Assembly (NCBI RefSeq): GCF_026151205.1
Contig: NC_087080.1
Span: 15,261,337 to 15,325,336 of the forward strand
DNA length: 64,000 nucleotides
From: Bolinopsis microptera
Taxonomy: Eukaryota > Ctenophora > Tentaculata > Lobata > Bolinopsidae
Reading direction: 5' to 3'
Shown here: positions 1-14,700 of the stretch, piece after piece
Layout: each line of letters begins with the position of its first letter
Numbering within the stretch: position 1 is the stretch's first letter
Notes under the pieces: generated by a model
Seen by the model: the letters and a program-made list of their open reading frames with translations, nothing else
The model's database searches: none
Told to the model about the DNA's origin: nothing
Position numbers and translations under genes: made by a program

Positions 1-1247
1 TTTGAGCTGAAGAAGTGGATATGGGTTTTGGCAGCTGCACCGAAAAAAAACTGAAAATACAGCGTAATTGATTTTTGAACACACGGTAAACACGGTAAAC
101 CCTTTTTTTACAAAGAGAGATGCATAAATATTGGAATAATCGATTAATTCCTGGACGGCCAGAGTCAAACAGTCCTAGTGGCGTCTTTTTTTGCAATTGC
201 TTTTCAGATTACAGCAAATCGAACTTCGCTTGCTTTTCTCTTTTCCAGTTTTCAGGCCGGCTGCTAATTGTTCTCGAACAGACTTCATTTTATCGCTCAT
301 CACTTTGGTTCCAGTTAGTATTGGCCAATTTGGAGGCTCATGATAGGTTTAATTAAATGCTTCTTTGATAAAGCGATTCGTGTTTCACAGGCGAGAGATT
401 TCTCCCACGGCAGAGATTCACACTGAAATCGCTCTCACCCATGTATGAAAAGATTTGAAGCATACAATGATGCACTTAGAAGGCTTTTCAAAAATGTTTA
501 CTATTTGCGCTAACATCAAAATCCCAAATACCATGTTTAACTTTGAAAGCTTAAATTGCCAGAAATCCAGAAAATTGCAGCCCAACGGAAATCAGCAATC
601 ATTTACTGGAAGTCGAAGTATCGATGTATCGTTTCCGTTTAGTGCGACCGCTTCTCCCTGTTTAAATTAACTGCTTAACGATGGATGCTCACTGCTCAAC
701 CTGCAAAAATCGGATATTTCGTTGCAAAATCCATGGAATCCTTTTAAAAAGAAGCTTTAAAAGAGCTTTTTTATTTTAACTTATTTTGGTTCGATCAAAA
801 GGACAATTTCTTTTGATACTGGAGGAGGACAGAGAAAGATATAAAAAAGAATCTCCAGCTTTAAGGAATCTTTTAGAATTTCTCTTAAACCCTGACTGGC
901 AAGGATTCTAATTCCACAAAATGTGATACTCACAATGGAATTTAAGATCCTCAGAAGATCACGTTCAGATGTTACGTAAGCGAGCTTAGGGAAAGGGGTT
1001 TGAAAAAGCATAAGCTATCGTAATTTCTACACAAGAGCTGTGTATGGCTTACAGAAATGAGAAAGGGGAGGAGGGTCTAAAATAAATAAAACCTAGCTAA
1101 CCTAATAGTAATATGTGAACGACCCCTTACTAATGCAGGCGTAAGGCATGCATAACCAGTGAAGGATAGTTATATATGTACCAGTACATGTATTACGTAA
1201 TCAGCTGAGGGGGGCTGGGGGGTTTCCAAATGCTTACGGTTGATTAC

Positions 1248-1271
1248 GGGGGGGGGGGGGGGGGGGGGGGG
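1248..1271. repeat. poly-G homopolymer
   Basis: This is an uninterrupted run of about 24 G. Its length is likely to vary between alleles or be misassembled. Confidence 0.9.
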
Positions 1272-2362
1272 TTTGGTCGTTGATTACGTAATAAAAATTT
1301 ACTTTTTTACTTTTTTACCCTCTAGAATAATAACAATTTGACAATATTTTAATTCAAGGCCATAATTAGGTAATATTGCTGTTAGGAGGGGAGGGGGGGG
1401 GGGGTTGGGTCTGGATTACGGTCGATTACGGAGGGGTAAAAATTGCTAAAATATTGATTACGTAATATGTGAACGACCCCTAATATTACGTACGTATTCA
1501 CGATTATGCAGAAACATTTGGATGAGGCGGAGTGAGACTATTATCTTGAGCGAAAACAGGGATTAGCCCATAAAAACTACATAAACGACATAAGTACCGC
1601 AGTTAATCTTGAGTAAGCTGTCATGCATGTCAACAGAACCATGTCAGATCGGACCACCTCACCAATGCTTATAAGACAAATGTTCGATTGTAATGACTAA
1701 AAGTTTTTGAAGACCAGCTCGTTAGCTGGACAGTATGTGACAGAATGAGTTATCTTATTTACCTAGTAAACAAAACGTGAGATGGCATTGACTGTTCAAT
1801 TTGTCTACCTGATCTCCACGACCGAATCGTTCAATTCCGGAAAATATTTCACCAACAAAAATTCTTTGAGAAACCTTTGAGATGCCCTACGAGAATAATT
1901 CACGCCACTTGTATCACATTTAAAATCCATAAATCGAGTACATTGACCATGCCTCCACCGGCCCGGTTTAACAATAATTTGTCTACCGTTGTTTCCAAAT
2001 AACAGTGAGATTGAAAATTTAAACAGACGTTCCAGACAGGCCTGGTATTTGGTGTCCGCCTCTTTAGACAGTATAAGAATGGGATCTACCGGTTTGCTTG
2101 CAAGTTCGGGTATCTCCTCTACTTACACAGCTAGAGAGCTGTTTCCTTGTTCATTTTTACCAGTCTCAGAGGTTTGTAAGAGTAGGATTGTCTCTTTCGT
2201 GTTGTTGGAGACATTGTGAGTTACAACCGGGGAATTTCATGGTTAGAACCACCTTTGTTCGGGTCATTATAAGAAACGTTATTGGACATGAGTGTTATAA
2301 TTATTGCGAAATTAGGTAATAAGGTAATAGACATGCATCTGCCAATTGTAGGAGATTGTGAG

Positions 2363-2614
<252 letters not shown>

Positions 2615-2731
2615 AGATGGGAAAGTGCGATTTCGTGTTCAGTCCGTCGCTATATTTTGTCAGTAACACATATTAAACCGTGATCACGTTTTATTTTCTT
2701 CTCTTCGTTTAGCTGCTCTTTGTCAATCGCC

Positions 2732-5700
2732 ATGTTGAGGATTATGCCCGTGCCCAGTTCGAAATCGAACAGCAATCAACGCAACATCAACAATTCAGGT
2801 GACTTTATGAAGTTGCATGTAGGGGAATTTTATGGCTTGTTTGGTAATTTATAAATATAATACTAGTCGACACTTTTAATTAATAAAAACAGGAGTGGGG
2901 ACAAAGGATCAATTAATATAGGATTTTCCTGAAAGCTGGTGCTCAAGTCTAAACTCAATATGACACAGCGGTAATTGGATAATTACCATGGTAACAAGGT
3001 AATGGTCTCATTATCTTGGTGGTCTCATTATCTTGGTGCTCAGATAATCAGATCTCTCCCCAAAGAAACGATCAAGGATTTGATTTAACCGTGAACAAGA
3101 TGGTTCTGTAACGTAACTTATATTGAGGAACACGTCTATTCATGCGAAAATAAAGAGATAAAGAAGAATTTTCCGTAAAAATTGCAGCTGCTTATAGATT
3201 GAATAAACTAAAGTGATGAAGCTATGAATATATGACATGGTGCTTATGTACATATACATTAGCACCATGTCATCATTCTATACCCTGTATATATACAGGG
3301 TGTACCACAGAAAGTGTGATTTTTTGAGAAATGATACAAAATATTATGAAGGAGCAGTTGCTAAAGACTCTTCATCACACTGTGTCAATATATGTCGAAT
3401 TTATGCATACCAAATTTCAAGTCCCTATCAATTTTTGATTTCTCACAAATATATACTGTCACGTGTGTTATATCACGTGTATAATATCACGTGTTATACT
3501 GTCATGTGTTCAACGACAAATACAATAACACAATATTATAGCCTTCTTATTTGTGAAATTTAAATGTGACGAGTCAACGTATACCTGAAGTGGTTTGTAA
3601 TTAAATTTTTGTTGACGATGACTTTCAATTTCACCGTGGCAGTATGGGATTCTTCTTTTCTTTTTTGGGAAATGTTGTTGTTACCCGGTTTTCTTTTATT
3701 ATCTGGAGCTGGAAAATGCACGCTACCCCACTTTAAACTTGTACGATGCAGTAAACCATCTGAAATTCCGCACCTCTACCCAACCTTACATATTCAGTTC
3801 TAGTAAAATTGCAAGTTCCTGTTTCATTACAGCTTGAAGATTGTATTGCCAAGAGGTGAGAATACTAAATAATGGAAAATTTTAAGTCTACTTCAAAACA
3901 TGAAAGAGAATCTCATAAATTCATGGTTGAGGGTTAGTCTTGTCATGAACAATGACAGAGTTCTGGTCTGAATTCGGATGTTTCTACGTCAATATTTGTT
4001 TTTAAGTGTTTGCGAATGGCACTTTAACATGAATGGTTTCCAAGACCAGGGTTTTTGTATCTTGCCAAAAAGAAAAAAATAGAAGATTACAGGATACTGG
4101 TGGGGAGATGTTTTGTCGCATTTTGACAGTGATGTTTTTATAAGTCAATACTGAGTGTAGTGCATCCAGCCTCCACCTCTGCCTCTGCCGCTACCCCGCC
4201 CATCAATCATTCCAGCTCCGCTTATCCAAGATTGTACACCCTGAAGTCGAGAATGCAGTTGGAAACCTGCAGTCCTATGGTCACACTAGACCCGTGCTAT
4301 CACGTGCAAATATTGCACGTGCACTCTGTAGATATATGTGGAACTTCCTCCGGTTTTAAACCAGCTGATGCACATTGCACATATTCAACCGACCTGTAGT
4401 GATAATTTAAGACAATTACATTGATCCTCATTTTCCAAAGATTTCCCGACTTCTTCCACTTTCACTGTGATTAGCTGCAACGGTATTTAAACGATTTCGT
4501 TTAATGACGCCTAATCGAGCTTCTAGACAAATAGGCTAGCAGATGGCGTTTCCACCCCCAGGTTCAAACCCATTTTCATCATTAAGAATTTCTTTTGAGC
4601 ATGTAATTCAGGATTACTGCACAATCCCAGCTTTCCAGAATATTCTCATCAGATTTCTTCGGTAAGAATCATGACACGTTTTTGCTTCGATTATACAATG
4701 ATCTCAGAAGTCAAAAAGTCTTTTGATGCTTGAAAATAAATTTCTCCTCCTAAAATGGTAACGCAATTTTATGGGAAAACTTTTTATTGAATCCCTATCA
4801 GAAATGGAGCATCACGCCTCTTCGACCAACTTATGATAATGTTTTCAGTGGTCATGTTCATTTACACAGATTTGTCCTCTGAAACCTGCCAGGAACAATA
4901 CAACGGGTCTCCTAAATCGGGAGGTTTCAGAACCGAAAGTAAGTTTTATAAATTCTTGAGCATTCTTACCACGTGTCACAATTGTGAAAGTAAGCTCTTA
5001 ACGCAATCTCAGCCATCCTTCTCTACCTTAAACTATATGGGACATAATATTTATTGACATCCAAGCTCTTAGTCTTATAGTACGTTCGTCATCGTTGAAT
5101 TTCCGAAATAGATTGTGAAACTGTAACTGTAAAGCAAACTGTATTTCATCCATCGATGGCAAATAATACGGGCGGTTAGAATTAAGTCGTAGTTGCAATG
5201 TTGAATTTTGGTCAGATTACTGCCACAATTCCATAATTTATGTATGGGGTCCATGGATGCCCATCATATTTCATGGTTCTCAGAAAATACTGGTTTGTTA
5301 TCAAATATTAAAGTTTAAACCTAAAACCTGCAAGTCCTACTCCTAAAAGTCACGAAAATACTAATTTTGTGCGCGCACTAAACTTTTAGAAAAGTGTTGC
5401 CGGTTGGGCAAAATTATGGGAAGATAGGAATAAGTCAAGTTGACAATATTCATCGTTTGTGCGGTAGAGCAGTCGAGTTTTAGACATGGTAAAGTGCGTG
5501 GAAATTGAATAATGTCTCGATTTAATCACTGCACAGTTACTACAGCTAGGAACAGTACTATAGATCCCAGTTTTATCATGGTATATAATCAAATTAATCA
5601 TGGAACATTCTTGTAATCCTTCTGAATCACGAGAATCAATTGGCACGATTGTCTGTAACACACCTCTTCATAGATAAATGTAATAATTTTCCCAATCATC

Positions 5701-8700
5701 TTGGTTCCAGAAGTAACATTTTAGATCGCGTGGAAACTAGATTAACGAAAATCCGAAAATAGGGCTACTTAGTAGGGAATGTGGATCGGTAAAAACTCAC
5801 AAAAAATAGCATAATTATTGTAAAAGATAATGTCGGCTTCTCATCTTCTGGATTTCTGGACCAGGTAAAGTTAAACGCCGTTTAGCTTTTTTGCTAGTTG
5901 ATCCAGCTAGATCTTATAAACCAGGGCGATCTTGGGCTATTACAGTTCTTTGTTCCCCGATTTTACTGAGATCGTCTTCTCTCGAGTTTTGTAGTTTTTA
6001 ATGCGGGAAATCAGTAAAAGAGCAAAAGTGAGGGTTACAGGAACACCAGCAACAGTGAAGGTTACAGGAACAGCAGCAACGGGGGCCCACGGCAGCGCTA
6101 GAGGTTAGCAAAGTTAATCTTGCATGACAGTGGGATTACATTACTAAGAATCCAGAATTTAAAATTCTTTTAGTTTAATGAGTTTATAACTTGTTTTTGC
6201 AAGAAATTATTCGTTTTTACATTCGCAGTCTTACAGCGATCGTAGAGTAATACCCAGTCCGAGCTTCAATTGCAGTTTTGAATTATTCTAAATTCTAATC
6301 ACGCACGAATTTTCCCATGTGCTATTGATATGTGTGATGTGCAATGATCTTATGATGTATTATGCAACGAAATTGTTGACATATATCATCACATTTCCGT
6401 AATTCTGCTATTCATTGTCTCGCTTTAACTTAAACATTAATAAGATGGGCAAAAGTGAATTACAGTGTCCATCACTTAATAGAATAGGACATATTTTTCC
6501 ACACAATTTTACTCATAATTTTGTATTTACTTAGAAATTGAAGCAGGAAATCAAACTATCGACTCGCTTCCACAATAATTATCGACATTTTGGCTTGGGA
6601 TTAAAATCGGGCATTTTTCGTCCTTTCTTTACTCACGTCGTTTTCCTGAGAACATCAGCTAATTAGTATCTAATCATCGCTAAAACTAGTAATTATCGCG
6701 TTTCATATCGTTGTTTAGTGTTCATTGTTGTTTGTCGAAGTGCTTTTGGATGAAAATTTAACCTAGGCACGGATCAAGGCATCGTTCTAACTTCTAATTG
6801 TGGATTGAAAATCAAGGTGAGCGCCGGAAAACTGTTCCTTTAAAATTAAATTATGTTTGAAATATAATTATATGTAATGAAGTAAAACATTGTCGCTAAC
6901 AATACAAAGATTGTTTTGAAGAGACCTGTAAGAGGCAGGCTTACAAGAAGCCGTTAGAACACTCTTATCAATCACTAAAGTGTGATTATTTATCTCAAGT
7001 TGTCATTAATCAACTGCTATGATACTGGCAATACTGTCTCAACTTTTATATATTTTTACAGAGACAGTGCACCTTGCAATTTGCTATGTATTTGTAATAC
7101 TGCAGTGCGGAGTTGTGTGAAAGTATGAAGTTATCCATAGCAGCAATTATCAGCCAGACAACCAGCCTCCTAAAGACGTGGATCATTGCCGTCTGTTTGG
7201 AACAAATGAGTCCCGAGACAGACCGCTCCCCACCATATGTACATAGTATTATATCGAGATCTGGAGCACAGACTACACTCGTTTAGGCCGCACAAAGGGG
7301 CCCCATCAGCGCTATTATAGATTGTATTGTCATGGTAATGTACTGTCGTTTCTGAAGAGATTGTTATGGTGATGAACTGCATGATCGCTTCACAGTGATC
7401 TGGGAAAAGAGGTCGCCGGAATTGCCTCCTTACCGTTTGCGTACTCTCACTTTGCTCTTTGTAGGATTAGGATAAGTACATTCAGTCAGTATTACTTTGC
7501 TTAGTTATTTCAACTTTATCTCAACAACTTTTATATCTTAAGATGACTCACTTTGGCTAAGGTAGCAGAATATATTTGGACAAAGATTCCGGATTTCAGG
7601 ATTAGTCTGCCCAGAAACCAGAAAAAAAGGCATTGTCCCAGAAGTTACACACGTGTGGGAGAGCTCTTTACAAAGAATACAATTTTCTGGTGATATCGTT
7701 TTCGTCCCTTCCATCTCATAACTAAGCTGTTTTGATTTATTTTCCAGTTCTCAAGTGAATCCAGAGCAAACAGGAACCAGGAACACTCGCCATATCAGGT
7801 TAATATCGAAATTATCAGTATACCATTGTTACTTACTAAATAATAACTGATGATAATTATACGTGAACTATCCTATCTATCTAATTCTATGCCGATAAAT
7901 AAAGTTAAACCTAAAAATACTCTTACTTTATAACTTATTTCATTGTTTCTAAATATAAGCCAATGGAGGAAAGAAATCTATAATTTATTTCCACGACCGT
8001 TGCTGATGCTCCTTCCAAGAGAATCAATTACAATGTTGCTCAATGGCTAACTCTTGATTAGTGAAGTGGCGATCCCGGGTATATTTTATAATTACAGCTA
8101 CATAATTCGGTGTACATCGAGCCAGCCCTTTTCCGGACTGTTACTGAGAGTTTGGAGTTAGGACCAATATTATTTGGTTGTGTTTTTTACACCATTTGAT
8201 TCTTTTCCAGTTCTCGTACAGTTCTTTTCCAGTTTTCCCCATTCGTTTTATTTGTTCTACCCCATTCGCGTTCGGTTGATCGTTTCATTTTTGTGTAAGC
8301 GGCATGTTCATATATTTCACTAGATATCTCAACCTGCAGAGCACACATAAATCTACCTGTGATCAGCTAAAGATTGAAGGTGACAACGAAATCGTACCAC
8401 GTCACTCACCATGTTCAGATAGTCAATCTTCTTCAAGTTAGTTCGATCCAGCCAACTGTTCTTGGTTTTTTTAATGACGAAAATAGAAAAACAGAAAATG
8501 AAATTCTTGAAATTCTTGAATTAGTCGTCTCAATTGCAAAACAGGCACTTTTGATTCCTTTTTGGAGAATTATAACGTCGATAGATTTCCCGGTCATGGC
8601 AATAATCAAACAATTCCGGGGAAACAGTGAAGGGGGTGAATGATGTCACCCCACTGATCAAAGGATACACATCAGGTCCATTTATAAGACTTTAAAGATG

Positions 8701-11700
8701 GAGTTCCCTGAATTTCACTGGATACGCTCATGATCATGATTGTTCACTGATGTACCACGTACCATCACACTTTTACTTGATCGGCAATTATATTGATAGG
8801 AAATTGAGTTGATCCGAAGCATAATTTACTAACCTTATTAAGATGACCACCAATGGAAATTTGAACTGACTCCTTTTGGTCCCATTTGAGTATAGGATGC
8901 TGTCGATTTGGCCAGCAAGCTCATGGCTAATATCTTCAAATCTATTGTCTTTACCAATGGTCGATCCTGGCACAAAAATATTCGGGGGAATTTGCGTATC
9001 CGCGTCATGACTAAGGGCAACCACCAACTCCACCTCCTTGAGTAGGTAGTGAGTAGTTATGCATTAGTTATACCGGGAAGAATCTGCCCAATCGGCATAA
9101 TATTAGCTTATTATCAGCCGGTGAAATTACTGGAATAAATGCTCCCACTGACTGGCACAATGATTTCGAGTGACTTGGAGAAAGAAAACTGGTAACTGTG
9201 TGCTTGGAATGCTGGTGACACTTTTGGGGTGAAGCAGGACTGGATTGAGGAGCCACAATGCCTGATCCTCCTCTGTTTACCAACTGATAATTCCCAGGTT
9301 ACTCGTCCAGACTGGTCGGGGAAGTGCCCTGGTAATGGCAAACAAAGTCACTTCAGCGGCTCCATCAACATATCAAGTGTTGGCTGTTCAGCGCGATTCC
9401 GGACATATTCACTTTTGAACAGGCTATTGTCCAGTTGATCTGGAATCCTCCTAATTTATTCTGAGCAGTATTTCTCATTTTTCTCTGACATGGTCAGTTC
9501 ATCCTATCCAATCTTCATTTTGATCTGAGATCTATGCTGGCTCTTTAAAGGAAGTTGTGATCTCATCTGAGAAGTGTAATCTGTCTTCCTTCACATCTGT
9601 AATCCAATCAGTGGTCACTTTGGTCTTGATCCCATCTAGTGATCCTTGCAGTGGTCATTCTTTTTGGAATCTGAGCTGGTTTTCTTTTCGTTTGGCCTGT
9701 TTGCGTGATGAGCAACCAAATAACAGGTTGGTTGGTTGGTTTTAAGTTTATCCTTACAGTTTTCAGCATCACCAACGCTCACAAAAACTAAATACATATC
9801 AACATTCTCTTTAATATCAAAAATTTAAAAACAGCAAAGATTGGTTATTATTTTTTATCACAATCTGGTCATATTATACGTGTAGATGCGCTTATTCTCT
9901 CTGTACTTCGCGATCGTCTTCGTTTGAAGGTATTCGAACTGAGGTCAAGCAACATATGAACAATGAACTATCTGTGAGCCGTTATCGAAGTCTTATTATT
10001 GACAAAACATCACATTATGTACAATAAAAACTGGTCACCTTTAACGGACATAAACACATTGATAAACAGTATCCGCGAACGCGGATGGCTTAGTCCTATT
10101 AAAATTCAAACAACTATTATAGACTACCGATAGACAATTGTACGTGAATTGTGACAATTGTGAATTGTGACAATTGTCCTAATCGTGACAATTTACGTAA
10201 GGCCACAAAGTGAAGTGTGTAGGTCACAGGATCCCTGGCCAGGCCGGGTTATAGATACACTAGACAATGGTGATCCTCGTGTACACACAATAGGTACTAC
10301 AAGGCAAGGCTTATCAATATGAGCTGTATAGATTATAACAGTTTATTATTACCGTACCTTTACTTAGGTAACATTTCTGGGTTGATCAATATACCTCGTT
10401 TACTGCAGTTGTGCGGGCCGCTGCAGCAAACGTGAGACGGAAAACATCACTTGGGTGACGTCCAAATACACGAATTACCTATACAACTCAGCGTTACGTC
10501 ACGTCAATAAAATAAAATATACTCACAAGTTACAAAATTACTCACATTTATTAGGTTTGCATAAGTTGAGAAACGATTACTCGATTAGCCTACACTTAGG
10601 TTTGTGTTAAGGAATACTTGATATTTCTTTTTGGAATTCAGTTATATTAGTTTGACAACGTGGAAATTGCTCTCCGATAATTGAAAGCGGAGTATTTGAG
10701 ATGGCTCACACTCGATTGTATTTGAGATGGCTCACACTCGATTGTATTTGAGATGGCTCACACTCGATTGTATATGAGGAGTGAGGAAGCATATCAGTTA
10801 CCTAGCTTTAAAAATTTAAAGTTACTTGGCCTTCAATTCAGAAACCCTAGCCTTACCTTGATTTAAAAACGTAGCCATTAAATACAATAGGGATCGTATA
10901 GCCTTAAAATTTAGAAGCCAACAATTTCTTAAATTTTAAAAGAACTTGATCTTAACTTCCAAATGATTCTGACCTGCCTCACTTTTCAATTTCAATTACA
11001 GAAGGATTTTAGGCTCCAATGTTTAAGTCATCAGTATACATATAATAACCCTTTATAAAAAATATCGTAATCAAAATTGAGGTCGACTGTTAAACAGTAA
11101 ACATGATTAACCTTATAGCTAGGATTGGCATCCAGGGTTCATTGTGATTTCCAATGTCGATTGTCGTGTAACTAATGACTAATGCTTCATAACCCGAAAT
11201 TAATCTATAAGGAAACATAATATGCCTGAGGCAATATTATGCTTGCCTTCATCAGCCCACTTGAAGCTAGATTGTCGGAGGCAGTTGTTATTGTGTTGCG
11301 TATTATTAATTTCAGTAGTGCTCAAGTGATACCATTTCTCTGACCTATTGTATTCCTTGATAATTGTTGCTATATTGGTCTTCCCTGCCCCTTGCTTCGT
11401 TGCTGCTCCACGACTGAGAAGACACTATTCGCAGCTGGTTGACTGAAATACGTTTCATATACTGGTCTCTCATACCCGATGCATGTTTTCTGTCAAAGAT
11501 CAAAAGCAGTTGCCCGACCGCACATAAACTTCTTATAGTAAGTGGACATGATAACCTAATGAATGAAGTATAAGATATTCAAATTTGCTACAAGTTATTA
11601 TATACTATAAGTTATTATTATACAGCTTAATCGTAATACTAATAATAATATCATCAGAAACTGGGTGTGTCGATATTTGATAAGTATAACATACATAATG

Positions 11701-14700
11701 ACTCCGATAATTGGAGATATTATGTTTAGGGTATGGTACTAATGACACACACTAACTTAGTTTATAGTTGCTAATCATTTCCGGTTTATTTATTGCTGTT
11801 GTATTTTTACTTTTTTCTTGTCGTTTCTATATTGTACTTTTCTATTTTTGATGTTGCAACAGGACGTGCAGTGCTGTTTTTGTTGAAATCGTGTGTCGAG
11901 GATTCCCTGGGCCCGTTTCAGAATTGAAGCAGCACACTCTCTTGGATCATCCTCGTGACAAGTAGATAGAGTCAGTCTTAAAGGGTCACAGTTAGAAGCA
12001 GTGAAAAAATCAGCTTATAGCATAACTTTTAAGTGGGACTAGGGCAGTTAGAAGCGAACACAAAGTGGCTCTCTTGTCAACCACCGCGAGTGGTATAGGA
12101 AGTGGCTCAAGACGGAACTCGGACCATCTTTTAGCAAGTGGTGATGTCAACGGTATCCATAAGGCATTTCTCGTTCATAAGGCGGGCAATGCCTTTAAAA
12201 AGTCAAAAGGTAATTTTAGATTAGCACCACCCGTACACAAAATTAGGAGCGTTTATTTTTCCGTGAAATATGAAATGATATTAATTACGAACCCAAGTGA
12301 AAGGCTGGAAAGTACAGTGCAGAAGCCTCCAAATCACAAATTGTTCAATTCAGATCAGTTCGATTTAAATAATATTGTCCGTTACTGTGCCCACAGATTT
12401 ATTTATCCCTACGACACGCGATTTTCCTTTTATAAATCTTCGGCAGAATTAAAATACACACCGGTGGTAAACTATATGTGGAGGCGACTGTGATCAAAGC
12501 CGTTTTAAACAAATAGTTTTAGAATCTATCTAAGGGCGCTCCCATGCGCCGATAAGTTCTGGTGCTATAAACTTAGTTTATAGTTGCTAATCATTTCCGG
12601 TTTATTTATTGCTGTTGTATTTTTACTTTTTTCTTGTCGTTTCTATATTGTACTTTTCTATTTTTGATGTTGCAACAGGACGTGCAGTGCTGTTTTTGTT
12701 GAAATCGTGTGTCGAGGATTCCCTGGGCCCGTTTCAGAAGCGAAGCAGCACACTCTCTTGGATCATCCTCGTGACAAGTAGATAGAGTCAGTCTTAAAGG
12801 GTCACAGTTAGAAGCAGTGAATAAATCAGCTTATAGCATAACTTTTAAGTGGGACTAGGGTAGTTAGAAGCGATCACAAAGTGGCTCTCTGTTCAGCCAC
12901 CGCGAGTGGTATAGGAAGTGGCACAGGACGGAACTCGGAGCATCTTTTAGCAAGTGGTGATGTCAACGGTATCCATAAGGCATTTCTCGTTCATAAGGCG
13001 GGCAATGCCTTTAAAAAGTCAAAAGGTAATTTTAGATTAGCACCACCCGTACACAAAATTAAGAGCGTTTATTTTTCCGTGAAATATGGAATGATATTAA
13101 TTACGAACCCAAGTGAAAGGCTGGAGAGTACAGTGCAGAAGCCTCCAAATTGTTCAATTCAGATCAGTTCGATTTAAATATTGTCCGTTACTGTGCCCAC
13201 AGATTTATTTATCCCTACGACACGCGATTTTCCTTTTATAAATCTTCGGCAGAATTAAAATACACACCGGCGGTAAACTATATGTGGAGGCGACTGTAAT
13301 CAAAGCCGTTTTAAACAAATAATTTTAGAATCTATCTAAGGGCGCTCCCATGCGCCGATAAGTTCTGGTGCTATAAACTTAGTTTATAGTTGCTAATCAT
13401 TTCCGGTTTATTTATTGCTGTTGTATTTTTACTTTTTTCTTGTCGTTTCTATATTGTACTTTTCTATTTTTGATGTTGCAACAGGACGTGCAGTGCTGTT
13501 TTTGTTGAAATCGTGTGTCGAGGATTCCCTGGGCCCGTTTCAGAAGCGAAGCAGCACACTCTCTTGGATCATCCTCGTGACAAGTAGATAGAGTCAGTCT
13601 TAAAGGGTCACAGTTAGAAGCAGTGAATAAATCAGCTTATAGCATAACTTTTAAGTGGGACTAGGGCAGTTAGAAGCGAACACAAAGTGGCTCTCTTGTC
13701 AACCACCGCGAGTGGTATAGGAAGTGGCTCAAGACGGAACTCGGACCATCTTTTAGCAAGTGGTGATGTCAACGGTATCCATAAGGCATTTCTCGTTCAT
13801 AAGGCGGGCAATGCCTTTAAAAAGTCAAAAGGTAATTTTAGATTAGCACCACCCGTACACAAAATTAAGAGCGTTTATTTTTCCGTGAAATATGGAATGA
13901 TATTAATTACGAACCCAAGTGAAAGGCTGGAGAGTACAGTGCAGAAGCCTCCAAATTGTTCAATTCAGATCAGTTCGATTTAAATATTGTCCGTTACTGT
14001 GCCCACAGATTTATTTATCCCTACGACACGCGATTTTCCTTTTATAAATCTTCGGCAGAATTAAAATACACACCGGTGGTAAACTATATGTGGAGGCGAC
14101 TGTGATCAAAGCCGTTTTAAACAAATAATTTTAGAATCTATCTAAGGGCGCTCCCATGCGCCGATAATTTCTGGTATTGAAAATCGCGGAGAATTCTCTG
14201 CAGTCGCGGAGAATTCTCTGCTGGGTCGCACATATACAGGGTGAAAGCTATGTGTAGGATTTCAAACGGCTATAAGTATAAGTTCTGAACAAAATCACTC
14301 CATGTTTGCAAATGAAAAGGTAATTTAAATTCAATTGTGATTTGATTATAATTATCGAATCACTACCATATTTGCAAATAAAAAGATAATTTAAGTGTAT
14401 GATGATTATAATTACACAATTAAAATACTTGATTATGAAAAATCACTCAATTTTTGCAAATGAGAAAGTAATTAAAGTGAATGATGATCAGAATTGCACA
14501 ATGAAAATACTTAATAATTAATAATTTGTACTTAATAATTTAAACTTAATAATTAATAATAATTTATAATTCATAATTTAAATTAATAATTTATACTTAA
14601 TAATTTAATAATTTAAACTTAATTATTAATAATTTGTCCTTCAGACAATTGTTAAACGCCTAGTTTCGTTTTTCTTCCTTTGTGGTGTTTTATTTTTCAG

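Noticed and set aside
12540-12560. GGCGC/GCGCC hairpin as a histone-type 3' stem-loop
   Set aside because: Loop and stem do not match the conserved histone stem-loop, and no histone reading was found in the unit.
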